From the NCBI RefSeq assembly GCF_900109725.1, contig NZ_FOBC01000002.1, positions 227,103 to 291,102 of the forward strand: a DNA stretch of 64,000 nt. The letters are read 5' to 3'. The stretch is from Halomonas daqiaonensis. Its GTDB lineage: Bacteria > Pseudomonadota > Gammaproteobacteria > Pseudomonadales > Halomonadaceae. Shown piece by piece: positions 9,084 to 17,360 of the stretch (its first letter is position 1; every line of letters starts with the position of its first letter). The notes under the pieces were generated by a model. That model did not search any database. It saw nothing but the letters and a program-made list of their open reading frames with translations, and was not told where the DNA came from. The position numbers were made by a program, and so were the translations under genes.

Positions 9084-9937
9084 CTAGGCTTTGTCCGAAA
9101 AGTCTGCTCGCAGGCAACGGTCTATGCACGCTAGGCATACCATGGCCCTGAAGCTGCTGGCCAACTTGTCGTACCGCGTGCAGACCCGGCGTAGTTCTTT
9201 GACCCACCCGAAGCAGCGCTCGATGATATTCCTGTCGCGATACCGGGGCTTGTCAAAGCCCCTCGGTGCGCCAGGGCGTGCCTTGCGCTTCATTTTGCGC
9301 CTGGCAATGATGGGCTTCATCCTGTGTCTGTCGCAGTAGCGTCGAAGCGGATCACTGTCATAGCCCTTGTCCGCCACGATGAAACGGCAACGCTTGAGCG
9401 GTCTGCCTACGGGACCCGCCAGGTGAACGTGCTCCATGGTCGGGACGAAGTGGCGCGTATCCGAGTCCTGCCCCGGCGACAACGTGAAGGTCAGTGGCCA
9501 GCCATGCCGATCACATACCATGTGGATCTTGGTTGTCAGGCCGCCTCTGCTGCGTCCCAGGGCATGGTCTACGGGTTCGTGGTGCCCCCCTTTTTACCGC
9601 CTCCCGAGGCGGCTCGTGTTGCCCGGATCGAGGTCGAGTCGATCATCCACGTGTCGTGATCCATCAGACCATCCTTGCGGAGTCGCAGCTGGAGCCGAGC
9701 CAGGATGGCTTCGAAGGTGCCATCATCGCGCCACTGGCGGAAGCGGTCATAGACCGTCTTCCGAGGGCCGTAGCGTTCTGGCAAGTCACGCCACTTGGCG
9801 CCAGAACAAAGGATCCAGAAGATGCCGTTCAACACCTGACGGTCATCACGGCGCGGACGCCCCATCGTTTGGGGCGGGGAGACGATATATTCGATCAGGT
9901 CCCAACCGTAGTCGGAGATCTCGTAGCGTCCTGCCAT
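9084..9937 (-). CDS. IS5-family transposase made by -1 frameshift from two ORFs
   Basis: The first ORF (9937-9569) starts MAGRYEISDYGWDLIEYIV and holds the N-terminal DUF4096-like domain and the first Asp region (WMIDSTSIRA). It ends shortly after an A5G6 run. A -1 shift on that run joins it to the second frame, which reads HHEPVDHALGRSRGG and then MVCDRHGWPLTFTLSPGQ. That frame carries the second Asp (FIVADKGYDSD) and the Glu region (NIIERCFGWVKELRR). The layout matches IS5 elements that use programmed frameshifting. The stop codon TAG is completed by flanking target DNA at 9084-9086. Confidence 0.85.
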
Positions 9938-9998
9938 AAGTCACCTATGCAGCTGCGACATAGGTAAAATTAGCACATTCGACTTTTCGGACAAAGCC
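9087..9998 (-). mobile_element. IS5-family element (IS427-like group), 912 bp
   Basis: Perfect 18-bp terminal inverted repeats GGCTTTGTCCGAAAAGTC lie at 9087-9104 and, complemented, at 9981-9998. TA flanks both sides (9085-9086 and 9999-10000), consistent with a TA target duplication. The element lies between the glycosyltransferase gene at 10054 and the start of the interrupted methyltransferase gene, where it would separate the latter from upstream transcription. Only one copy is seen in the window. Confidence 0.92.
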
Positions 9999-10053
9999 TA
10001 GGTTTTGTTTGAGAAATTCGTACTCTGTTAGCTGATTCCGACTGCCAGGCCGA

Positions 10054-11235
10054 TTAATGAGCTGGCATGCTAATCCCCATCGCCTCCAGCATCACTGCAT
10101 TCACCTTGTGCACGTCGTATTTCTCTTCGGCTATCTCACGGGAACGATGGCCCATGCTGGCCATCAAGCCAGGATGATGGATGAACCGTTCCATGGCATC
10201 AACCAAGGCATCAACCGATTTCACCGCCACCAGGAAACCGTTATCGCCCTGCACCACCGTTTCACGACATCCGGGGGCGTCGGTAGTGATAATCGGGCGG
10301 CCCATGGCCATGGCTTCCAGCACGGTGCGCGGCGTACCTTCGCGGTAGCTGGGCAGCACATAGACGCTGGTCTCGGCGATCGTTGGGCGCACATCGTCGA
10401 GCTGGCCTAGGTACTCCACATGCCCAGCGCCCATCCACTCCTGCAGTTCGGTACGGGAGATCGAATCGGGGTTGTCATCCAGGTTCCCCACCAGCCGAAA
10501 CACGGCTTGCGGATGGCGCTGACGAACGAGGGCAGCGGCCGCCACGTATTCGCGCACGCCCTTGTCTCCCAGCAGGCGGGCAATCAACAGGAAGACCGGC
10601 CCTCCTAGTGGCAGCTGTGCCACCGTAAAGTGTGCCGTATCGATGCCTGAGCCGTTGACGACCTGAGACGGCACTCGCTCGGGCAATAGTCCGAGTTCGC
10701 GAAACAGGTCACGGTCATCGGGATTCTGGAAGAACACACGGTGCGCCTGTCCTATGGCCTGGGTGTAGAGGTGGCGCACCAGGGTCAACACGGCTGCCCG
10801 CTTGCCTTTTGCCTCGCCGGTGAAGGCGTAACCCAGCCCGGTAATCAAGGCGAAACGACGCGGCACCCGTGCCAACCAAGCCGCCAGGGTAGCGTAAATC
10901 ACCGGCTTGATGGTGTAGGCCAGCACTGCATCCGGACGCACTAGGCGAAAGAGCCTGTAGAGCGCTGACATGGCAGCCATATCCTTGATGGGGTTTGTAC
11001 CGGTTCGCCGCAAGGGAACCTCATGGACAACCACACCCCAGGCTTCGAGCTCTCTGCGCGTCGTCTTATCCGATAGCATTCCAGGTGCCACCGCATGCAC
11101 CTCCAGCCCCGCTTCCTGAAAGGCGCAAATCAATGGCCCGCGAAAATTGACAAGCGAATGAGCGAAACTTGCTACCACCATGATCCGTCGGATCGGCGCG
11201 GTAGCCTCAAGTTGTTCCATATTAGCTTTATCCAT
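10054..11235 (-). CDS. Glycosyltransferase family 4 (next to the CapEFG genes)
   Basis: A GT-B-fold glycosyltransferase of 393 residues from ATG 11235; an upstream in-frame start at 11289 is less likely. The N-terminal half has FAHSLVNFRGPLICAFQEAG and VLAYTIKPVIYATLAA. The C-terminal half has the donor-site pattern YVLPSYREGTPRTVLEAMAM and then GRPIITTDAPGCRETV. Similar enzymes near capE-capF-capG genes transfer N-acetyl-fucosamine or another N-acetyl hexosamine to the lipid-linked repeat unit. The donor is inferred from this neighbourhood. Confidence 0.88.
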   Translation of the reverse strand: MDKANMEQLEATAPIRRIMVVASFAHSLVNFRGPLICAFQEAGLEVHAVAPGMLSDKTTRRELEAWGVVVHEVPLRRTGTNPIKDMAAMSALYRLFRLVRPDAVLAYTIKPVIYATLAAWLARVPRRFALITGLGYAFTGEAKGKRAAVLTLVRHLYTQAIGQAHRVFFQNPDDRDLFRELGLLPERVPSQVVNGSGIDTAHFTVAQLPLGGPVFLLIARLLGDKGVREYVAAAALVRQRHPQAVFRLVGNLDDNPDSISRTELQEWMGAGHVEYLGQLDDVRPTIAETSVYVLPSYREGTPRTVLEAMAMGRPIITTDAPGCRETVVQGDNGFLVAVKSVDALVDAMERFIHHPGLMASMGHRSREIAEEKYDVHKVNAVMLEAMGISMPAH

Positions 11236-11272
11236 GTGGCTCACGCCATGAAGTGCACGCAGGCCTTGGCCT

Positions 11273-11457
11273 TTACAGACAAATATCAACGGAATCTTTG
11301 GTCAACACATACTTCAAGTAATTGAACACATGCCTGGACTTGCCACAGGAAAGGGTAGTGGCTGCCTCCAATTCGAGAAAATCGCGGTGAGCCACGACCA
11401 TAATGATGGCCACATAAGAACTCGTATCGCGCTCGACCATCTGGCTCGTGCTGTACT
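11273..11457 (-). pseudogene. C-terminal remnant of a nucleotide-sugar dehydrogenase
   Basis: The minus-strand frame ending at TAA 11273 reads MVERDTSSYVAIIMVVAHRD, then FLELEAATTLSCGKSRHVFN and YLKYVLTKDSVDICL. It aligns residue by residue with the C-terminus of the TviB-type protein at 4635-5912 ([40 protein letters not shown]). The rest of the gene is missing. It marks a former dehydrogenase gene between capG and the glycosyltransferase, probably lost by recombination. Confidence 0.85.
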
Positions 11458-11608
11458 AGCGATCGGCTTCGGTCGTCTTGATCGGTCATTTCTAAGCGCT
11501 CCGTACCGGCTGACCCGGAGAACGCCACTCAGGATTATTGACACAGTTTTCCTCCGCGGAATTTTGACAAGGCTCGACCTGTGATTTATTGCGCTCCTCG
11601 CGCAAGGC

Positions 11609-12739
11609 TCACGCCTTGCGCCATACAACCCGGTTTACGAAATCGGTGTAGCTGTATATAATTCGCAAGACTTTTTCCGAAACATTATCGGCTGTGTAGT
11701 CGTAGACCATGTGCAGCAACCGGGCCTCGTCGCGTGGCTGGTGCTTCAGTATCTCCAGCCCCTGCATGACCCGCTCGGGGTTCATCCCGACCATCATTAC
11801 CGCGCCTTCTTCCATTCCCTCGGGGCGTTCGTGCGTTTCGCGGATGTTGAGCGCCGGGAAGTTCAGGATCGAGCTTTCCTCAGTGATGGTACCGCTGTCG
11901 GATAGCACGGCACGAGCGTTCATCTGCAGCGCGTTGTAATCGGAAAAGCCAAAAGGCTTCATCTGCTGAACGCGCGTATCCAGTTTCGCCCCGCTCTGAT
12001 CGATTTTTCTGCGCGTGCGGGGGTGGGTCGACAGGATCACCGGCAGGCCGTATTTTTCAGGCAGCATGTTGATGATTCCGACCAGTCTTTCGAACTGGCG
12101 CTGGTCCTCGATGTTTTCCTCCCGGTGAGCGCTGACGACGAAATAGCCGTGCCTTTCAAGTCCCAGGCGCTGATGCACATCCGAGCTCTCGATGTGCGCG
12201 GCATAGTCGGAGAGAACCTCGCGCATGGGGCTGCCGGTGACGATGACGCGCTGTGGGTCGAGCCCTTCGCGCAGCAGGTATTCGCGGGCGATCTGGCTGT
12301 AAGTCAGGTTGATATCGGCGGTATGATCAACGATGCGCCGATTGATTTCCTCGGGCACGCGCATATCGAAGCAGCGGTTGCCGGCCTCCATGTGGAAGGT
12401 CGGGATCTTTAGCCGCTTGGCACTGATGACTGCCAGGCAGGAATTGGTGTCGCCCAGCACAAGCACAGCGTCAGGGCGATGGTCGGCCAGCACGCGAGCG
12501 GAGGCGGAGATCACCTTGCCTATGGTTTCAGCCGCTGTGTCGCCCGCCGCGTCAAGGAACACATCGGGTTTGCGCAGGCCGAGATCTTCGAAAAAGATGC
12601 CATTGAGTTCGTAGTCGTAATTCTGACCGGTATGAACGATCAAGTGATCGCAATGCCGGTCGAGCGCAGCCATGACCCGAGACAGTCGGATCAGTTCGGG
12701 CCGCGTGCCCACGATGGTGGAGACTTTGAGTTTTTTCAT
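11609..12739 (-). CDS. capG: UDP-N-acetylglucosamine 2-epimerase family (CapG/FnlC/WbjD)
   Basis: A 376-residue enzyme of the non-hydrolysing UDP-sugar 2-epimerase family. Recognisable stretches are TIVGTRPELIRLSRVMAAL, HTGQNYDYELNGIFF, HMEAGNRCFDMRVPEEINRR, and SDSGTITEESSILNFPAL with NIRETHERPEGME. As the third gene of a capE-capF-capG set it should convert UDP-2-acetamido-2,6-dideoxy-L-talose to UDP-N-acetyl-L-fucosamine. A 9-bp stem (GCGCAAGGC...GCCTTGCGC, 11600-11621) overlaps its stop codon without a T-run, so it is only a weak terminator candidate. Confidence 0.92.
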   Translation of the reverse strand: MKKLKVSTIVGTRPELIRLSRVMAALDRHCDHLIVHTGQNYDYELNGIFFEDLGLRKPDVFLDAAGDTAAETIGKVISASARVLADHRPDAVLVLGDTNSCLAVISAKRLKIPTFHMEAGNRCFDMRVPEEINRRIVDHTADINLTYSQIAREYLLREGLDPQRVIVTGSPMREVLSDYAAHIESSDVHQRLGLERHGYFVVSAHREENIEDQRQFERLVGIINMLPEKYGLPVILSTHPRTRRKIDQSGAKLDTRVQQMKPFGFSDYNALQMNARAVLSDSGTITEESSILNFPALNIRETHERPEGMEEGAVMMVGMNPERVMQGLEILKHQPRDEARLLHMVYDYTADNVSEKVLRIIYSYTDFVNRVVWRKA

Positions 12740-12765
12740 GGCTTGTCCTATGCTGCGCGATCAGG

Positions 12766-13869
12766 TCAGTCGCAAAGTGGATGCGCGACCGTATCCGGGC
12801 GGGCGCTGTCAAAAAGTTCGTTGGCCCACAGCATGCAGATCAGCTCATCCTGGCCAATATTTGTGATGTCGTGGCTCCAGCCCGGCACCGTTTCAACGAC
12901 CATCGACTCTTCGCCGCGGGTTTCCAGTGCGTGGCTCTCTCCGGTGTCCATGTTGCGGAACCGGAACCGCGCGTGACCCTTGAGCACCAGGAATTTCTCG
13001 GTCTTGGCGTGGTGGTAGTGTCCGCCCCGCGTTATCCCCGACCCGGCCGTGAAGAAGCTGAATTGGCCCGAGTGCTCAGTGCGCAACATCTCTGCGAAGA
13101 CGCCCCGATTGTCGCTGTGGCGGTTAACCCGATAGGCGAAATCTTCGACCGGGAGGTAGCTGACATAGGTGGCGTAGAGCCTCCGCCCTAGCCCGGTGCC
13201 GGTTTCGCCTATCGTATGCGTATGGCGAATGGAACGGTAACCGTGCAGCGTATCGGCCAGCGCCTGCAGGGTGATGCGGTACTCAGGCGCGGCAGCACTG
13301 ATCTGCACCCCTTGCCCCGGCGTGTCGAGCCACGCCAGCCAGCTGTCGATCACGTCATCGATATGCACCAGACGCAATTCCGCTGAGGGGTCGCTTATTC
13401 TGATCGGTAGATCACGCGCGATATTGTGGCAGAAGGTAGCAACGACCGAGTTGTAGTTTGGCCGGCACCACTTGCCGAACACATTGACCAGCCGGCAGAT
13501 GTTCACCGGCGCACCTGACGCCGCGCCGAGCCCGCGCAGGTGATCCTCAGCCGCGAGTTTGGTGCGGCCATAGGGAGTATCGCGGTCGACCTGGATGGTC
13601 GAGGCAGCGATCACCGGCACCGGCCGCTCGCGGAGCAACGCGCAAAGCTGCGCCGTAAAGCAGTCGTTAGCGAGCTCAAAGTCTTCCTTACTCTCAGGGC
13701 GGTTGGCGCCGGCGAGGTGCACGATCGCATCGGAGCGCGCCACCTTAGCGGCTATCTCCGGAGCACCGGTCGCCCGTGTAACGGCCAGCACCTCGTGATT
13801 CTGCTCGTTCAGGCGCAACACCAGGTTGCGCCCGACAAACCCCGCGGCCCCGGTTACCAGAATCCTCAT
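12766..13869 (-). CDS. capF: CapF/WbjC-type reductase with C-terminal cupin domain
   Basis: A 367-residue protein from ATG 13869, which lies one base after the capE stop. The N-terminal SDR half begins MRILVTGAAGFVGRNLVLRL and has HLAGANRPESKEDF. The C-terminal third is a cupin (RHSDNRGVFAEMLRTEHSGQ, then GGHYHHAKTEKFLVLKG with metal-ligand His residues). This two-domain arrangement is diagnostic of CapF-type enzymes, which reduce the CapE product at C4, with the cupin acting in C3 epimerisation. The start codon upstream at 13908 would overlap capE and is disfavoured. Confidence 0.93.
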   Translation of the reverse strand: MRILVTGAAGFVGRNLVLRLNEQNHEVLAVTRATGAPEIAAKVARSDAIVHLAGANRPESKEDFELANDCFTAQLCALLRERPVPVIAASTIQVDRDTPYGRTKLAAEDHLRGLGAASGAPVNICRLVNVFGKWCRPNYNSVVATFCHNIARDLPIRISDPSAELRLVHIDDVIDSWLAWLDTPGQGVQISAAAPEYRITLQALADTLHGYRSIRHTHTIGETGTGLGRRLYATYVSYLPVEDFAYRVNRHSDNRGVFAEMLRTEHSGQFSFFTAGSGITRGGHYHHAKTEKFLVLKGHARFRFRNMDTGESHALETRGEESMVVETVPGWSHDITNIGQDELICMLWANELFDSARPDTVAHPLCD

Positions 13870-13870
13870 G

Positions 13871-14905
13871 TCATACTCCCGGATCGACAGCGTCACCGGC
13901 CAACGCATTGCGGATAAAGGGTAGTTCCAGCAACAGCGTCTTCATACCCGCGACATCCAGCCGTCGCGTGTTGGCCGAGGTGTAATCATCCGTTCCGCTG
14001 ATGTCGCGCTCGCCGCGTTCGACATACTTGCCATAGTTCAGGTCGCGCATGTCCGCCGGGACGCGGTAATATTCGCCCAAGTCTTCGGCACCAGCCAGTT
14101 CTTCACGCGACAGCAGCGTTTCGTGCTTCTTCTCGCCGTGGCGGGTGCCGAGAATGTAGACCGGATGATCGGGCCGCTCGAACATTTCCAGCAACGCCTG
14201 CGCCAGAACCATGATGGTAGCCGCCGGCGCCTTCTGAACCAGGATGTCACCAGAGCGGGCATTTTTATAGCCGAACAGCACCAGATCCACGGCATGATCC
14301 AGCGTCATCATGAAGCGCGTCATTTCCGGGTCGGTGACGGTCAAGGGCTCGCCCGCGAGGATCTGACGCACAAAGAGCGGGATAACCGATCCCCGCGAGG
14401 CCATGACATTGCCGTAGCGCGTGCAGCAGATCGTCATGCGGTCGGGGTCGATGGCACGGGCCTTGGCGGTCACCACCTTTTCCATCATAGCCTTCGAAGT
14501 GCCCATCGCGTTGATCGGGTAAACCGCCTTGTCGGTGGACAGGCAGATCATGCGCCGGACGCCGGCACGGTGCGAGGCGTCGATCGCGTTGGCGGTGCCC
14601 ATCACGTTGGTGTGCACCGCTTCGAGGGGAAAGAACTCGCATGACGGAACCTGCTTGAGCGCGGCGGCGTGAAAGACGTAATCGACGCCATGCATGGCAT
14701 CGACGAGACTGTCGCGATTGCGCACGTCGCCGAGGAAGAAATTGAGCTTGTCATTCATGTACCACTTGCGCATGTCGTCCTGCTTCTTCTCGTCACGACT
14801 GAAGATGCGGATCTCGCGCACATCGGTATCGAGGAAACGGCGCAGAACGGCATTGCCGAAACTGCCAGTGCCGCCGGTGATCATGAGCGTTACGTTATCG
14901 AGCAA
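13871..14905 (-). CDS. capE: UDP-GlcNAc 4,6-dehydratase/epimerase (CapE/FnlA)
   Basis: A 344-residue extended SDR. NAD motif TGGTGSFGNAVLRRFL is followed by FSRDEKKQDDMRKWY, HAAALKQVPSCEFFP, the active-site region INAMGTSKAMMEKV (Met-x3-Lys type, in place of the usual Tyr-x3-Lys), and CTRYGNVMASRGSVIPLF. It begins the UDP-L-FucNAc branch from UDP-GlcNAc. It is followed at one base by capF and then capG. With those genes it forms a clear three-enzyme pathway, so N-acetyl-L-fucosamine is predicted in the polymer. Confidence 0.93.
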   Translation of the reverse strand: MLDNVTLMITGGTGSFGNAVLRRFLDTDVREIRIFSRDEKKQDDMRKWYMNDKLNFFLGDVRNRDSLVDAMHGVDYVFHAAALKQVPSCEFFPLEAVHTNVMGTANAIDASHRAGVRRMICLSTDKAVYPINAMGTSKAMMEKVVTAKARAIDPDRMTICCTRYGNVMASRGSVIPLFVRQILAGEPLTVTDPEMTRFMMTLDHAVDLVLFGYKNARSGDILVQKAPAATIMVLAQALLEMFERPDHPVYILGTRHGEKKHETLLSREELAGAEDLGEYYRVPADMRDLNYGKYVERGERDISGTDDYTSANTRRLDVAGMKTLLLELPFIRNALAGDAVDPGV

Positions 14906-14946
14906 TTTTTTTTCCTCTCAATGTCTGCCTAGCTTCATTTGCCTTT

Positions 14947-16149
14947 TTATTTTAGGCGTTGCATAAATGCCTCAGCTTGAGTTTTCCATTTGTCCAGTGC
15001 GAACGGATTACTATTTGACTGTCTCACTCGCATTTCAAAATAGGTTTTTTCGTCTAAGTCCAACGCGGCGTTCAAAGATTGAGCTACGAGCTTGGCAGAA
15101 TAACCTGGGACTACAATTCCGTTCACCCTATCTTTGAGAAAAAGTCCAATGTCACTGGTGAGGTTCGCAATCACTGGAACGCCAAGCGTTGAGGCTTCCA
15201 TGTATTTTGTGGGGAAACCGGCACTTGCAACTCGAGTGGGCTTTCTCAAAAAGATAGAAAAATGAGCTTCGGACAAAGCGTCGAGTGCGGTTTGGTGGTC
15301 GACCTTGCCGTGAAACCTGACGCTATCACGAAGATGATTGAGGATCTCTTGCTGATTTGGGACCTCGGAAATAAACTCTTCCCTAGTAATCCCATAAACA
15401 TCGAAGATGAAATCGCTTCGCGTGTCGCCAATTAAGGAAAAACCCTCGATGATCTTAGGAAGAAGATCTTTGTGCATTCCTATCCCCGGGCTACCAATAT
15501 AGACAAACATTCTCACGTCCGACCGCCGCGGCGACCGATCACGTCTCTTTTCCCAACGATCCTCAGTCAAATCGACAACGAAGGGCAGAACAAGAGTGTT
15601 TCTAGCCTTTACGCGCTTCGTAAGCCATGAAGATGTGCAAATCACATTCCCTACCTTACAAGACAAAATACGCATTCGCAGTTCAGTGTTGAAAATACGC
15701 AGCAAGTTCCGGGCAATCTTACGGCCTTCCCATCCGTACCATTCTGTCAGGTCAAGTCCGACCGGAACTTTTCTAACGGCACAGGCGCGCATTACGGACA
15801 TCAAGCCAAATGACGGATAATTGTAGAGAAGGACAACAGCCACGTTAGCTGCACCAAGGCGCCGCACCACCTCATCGACGGAAGACCCGTCTGTGACATA
15901 GTTGCAGGCAAGGGATTCTGGCCAGGGCTTTCGAATGTCACGTGCTGGCATACCGCTTATTTCGATCAAATGCAGGTCTTCCGGCCTCTCCGGTGCAATG
16001 CGTAACTTCCCAAGAATTAGAGGATTGTATCCGATACTCTTGACCAGCTTGGCCAAGCCGACGGCTCTAATAGCAGACGCCGTGCGATCTGGAAGGCCGA
16101 AACCTCCAGCGAGAATGACCCATTGTTTGGCATGCGGATAGGCGGCCAT
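14947..16149 (-). CDS. Glycosyltransferase (GT4-like)
   Basis: A 400-residue GT-B-type enzyme. The N-terminal GGFGLPDRTASAIRAVGLAK and the C-terminal AHFSIFLRKPTRVASAGFPT, then YMEASTLGVPVIANLTSD, match a capsule glycosyltransferase subfamily also represented by the next gene upstream (16149-17360). The start codon overlaps the stop of that gene by one base (TAATG), implying translational coupling. The gene is less GC-rich than its neighbour. Donor and acceptor sugars are unknown. Confidence 0.85.
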   Translation of the reverse strand: MAAYPHAKQWVILAGGFGLPDRTASAIRAVGLAKLVKSIGYNPLILGKLRIAPERPEDLHLIEISGMPARDIRKPWPESLACNYVTDGSSVDEVVRRLGAANVAVVLLYNYPSFGLMSVMRACAVRKVPVGLDLTEWYGWEGRKIARNLLRIFNTELRMRILSCKVGNVICTSSWLTKRVKARNTLVLPFVVDLTEDRWEKRRDRSPRRSDVRMFVYIGSPGIGMHKDLLPKIIEGFSLIGDTRSDFIFDVYGITREEFISEVPNQQEILNHLRDSVRFHGKVDHQTALDALSEAHFSIFLRKPTRVASAGFPTKYMEASTLGVPVIANLTSDIGLFLKDRVNGIVVPGYSAKLVAQSLNAALDLDEKTYFEMRVRQSNSNPFALDKWKTQAEAFMQRLK

Positions 16150-17360
16150 TATTTTACACTCTCCACAACTGCTCGGCGCGCCCGATAAATCAGACCGCCC
16201 AAGGTTTCGGCGTAGGTCTCGAATGCGAAGGCCAGCTCCGCCTGTGTCCGCGCACCTTCGCGCAACGCTTGTCGCTGCCCGGCGTCCAGCCTCAAAACAC
16301 GGTCTAGCGTGTGCTTGAGCGCCTCGGGTGCCAGCGCAGGGCAGATGAATCCGTTTTCCCCATCGCGTAGGTGATCTGCCAAATCGCTTGTCAAGTTTGT
16401 GATCACCGGAGTTCCCAGGGCCAGACTTTCGACAAACTTGGTGGGAAAACCGTTGGTCGAGACCCTGTTCACACGGCGCAGGAACACCGTGAAATCGGCT
16501 TTCCCCACAACCTCCATGGACCGCCCGTGAGCCACGCGGCCATGGACCCGCAGGCAGGCAGGCAGCCCAGCCCGCTCCGCCCGTAGCGGCGCGCGCTTTA
16601 GCAGTTCCACCTCGGATAGGCCGACCACGTCAAGCACCAAGTTCGCGCCGCGCCGGTGCAACGCCATCACCGCCTCCAACACCAGGTCGAGCAGGTCTTT
16701 ATTCCCGGGCGAACCTGCGTAGGCCAGCCGCAGCGGGCCGCTGGGGTCGGGCGCCTGCGGCGCGGCGATGATCTCGGCGGGGTCGAATAGGGGCGGCACA
16801 CGCCCCACAGGCAGACCGCGCCCGGCATAGTAGGTCTCGAGCGCCCGGCTGATAGCGATAACCCCATCGAGCCGGGGGATAAGCACCCGCATCGCAAGTT
16901 CCGTGTTCCACAGATAGGGTGAGGCAAGAAAGCCGAACACCGTCTCAGCGGTGTACCACTCGACCGCGTCGAACAGCAACGGCACATCGACGCGCCGAGC
17001 CCAGGCCCCAAGTTGCAGCAGATAGGGCGTGTAGCCGGAATAGACAATCACCGCCGCCGGCGGCACCGCATAGGCGTCGAGCCAGCGCCGGCTGCGCGCG
17101 CCCATCAGCGCATAGCGGGCATGGCGCAGCACCTTGGAAAGGTGTTCCGAGTCGCGCTCGTTGACGCTGACGCACCGGATACCTGGTGCGACGTCGAACA
17201 TCTCGCCCCAAGGCCCGACTGGCTGGCCCGACACGATGATCACATCGTACCCCGCAGCCACGAGTGCTTTGGCATTGCCGACAATCCGTCGCGCCGCCGC
17301 GCCACCCTCAGGAAAGGCGACGGGACCAACATAGGCGATCCAGGGGCGTGCAATACTCAT
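16149..17360 (-). CDS. Glycosyltransferase (GT4-like)
   Basis: A 403-residue GT-B-type enzyme. It begins MSIARPWIAYVGPVAFPEGG with the glycine-rich GGAAARRIVGNAKALVAAGY acceptor-side loop. The C-terminal domain carries RLAYAGSPGNKDLLDLVLEA, ADFTVFLRRVNRVSTNGFPT and LALGTPVITNLTSDLADHLR. The last of these corresponds to the donor-binding end of the family. The start overlaps the wzx stop by four bases (ATGA). The gene is strongly GC-rich with Ala/Arg-heavy codon use unlike the flanking AT-richer genes, a sign of mosaic origin. Confidence 0.86.
   Translation of the reverse strand: MSIARPWIAYVGPVAFPEGGAAARRIVGNAKALVAAGYDVIIVSGQPVGPWGEMFDVAPGIRCVSVNERDSEHLSKVLRHARYALMGARSRRWLDAYAVPPAAVIVYSGYTPYLLQLGAWARRVDVPLLFDAVEWYTAETVFGFLASPYLWNTELAMRVLIPRLDGVIAISRALETYYAGRGLPVGRVPPLFDPAEIIAAPQAPDPSGPLRLAYAGSPGNKDLLDLVLEAVMALHRRGANLVLDVVGLSEVELLKRAPLRAERAGLPACLRVHGRVAHGRSMEVVGKADFTVFLRRVNRVSTNGFPTKFVESLALGTPVITNLTSDLADHLRDGENGFICPALAPEALKHTLDRVLRLDAGQRQALREGARTQAELAFAFETYAETLGGLIYRARRAVVESVK

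Noticed and set aside
11600..11621. Hairpin overlapping the capG stop as a terminator
   Set aside because: A 9-bp stem exists but no T-run follows on the minus strand, so it is not called as a terminator.
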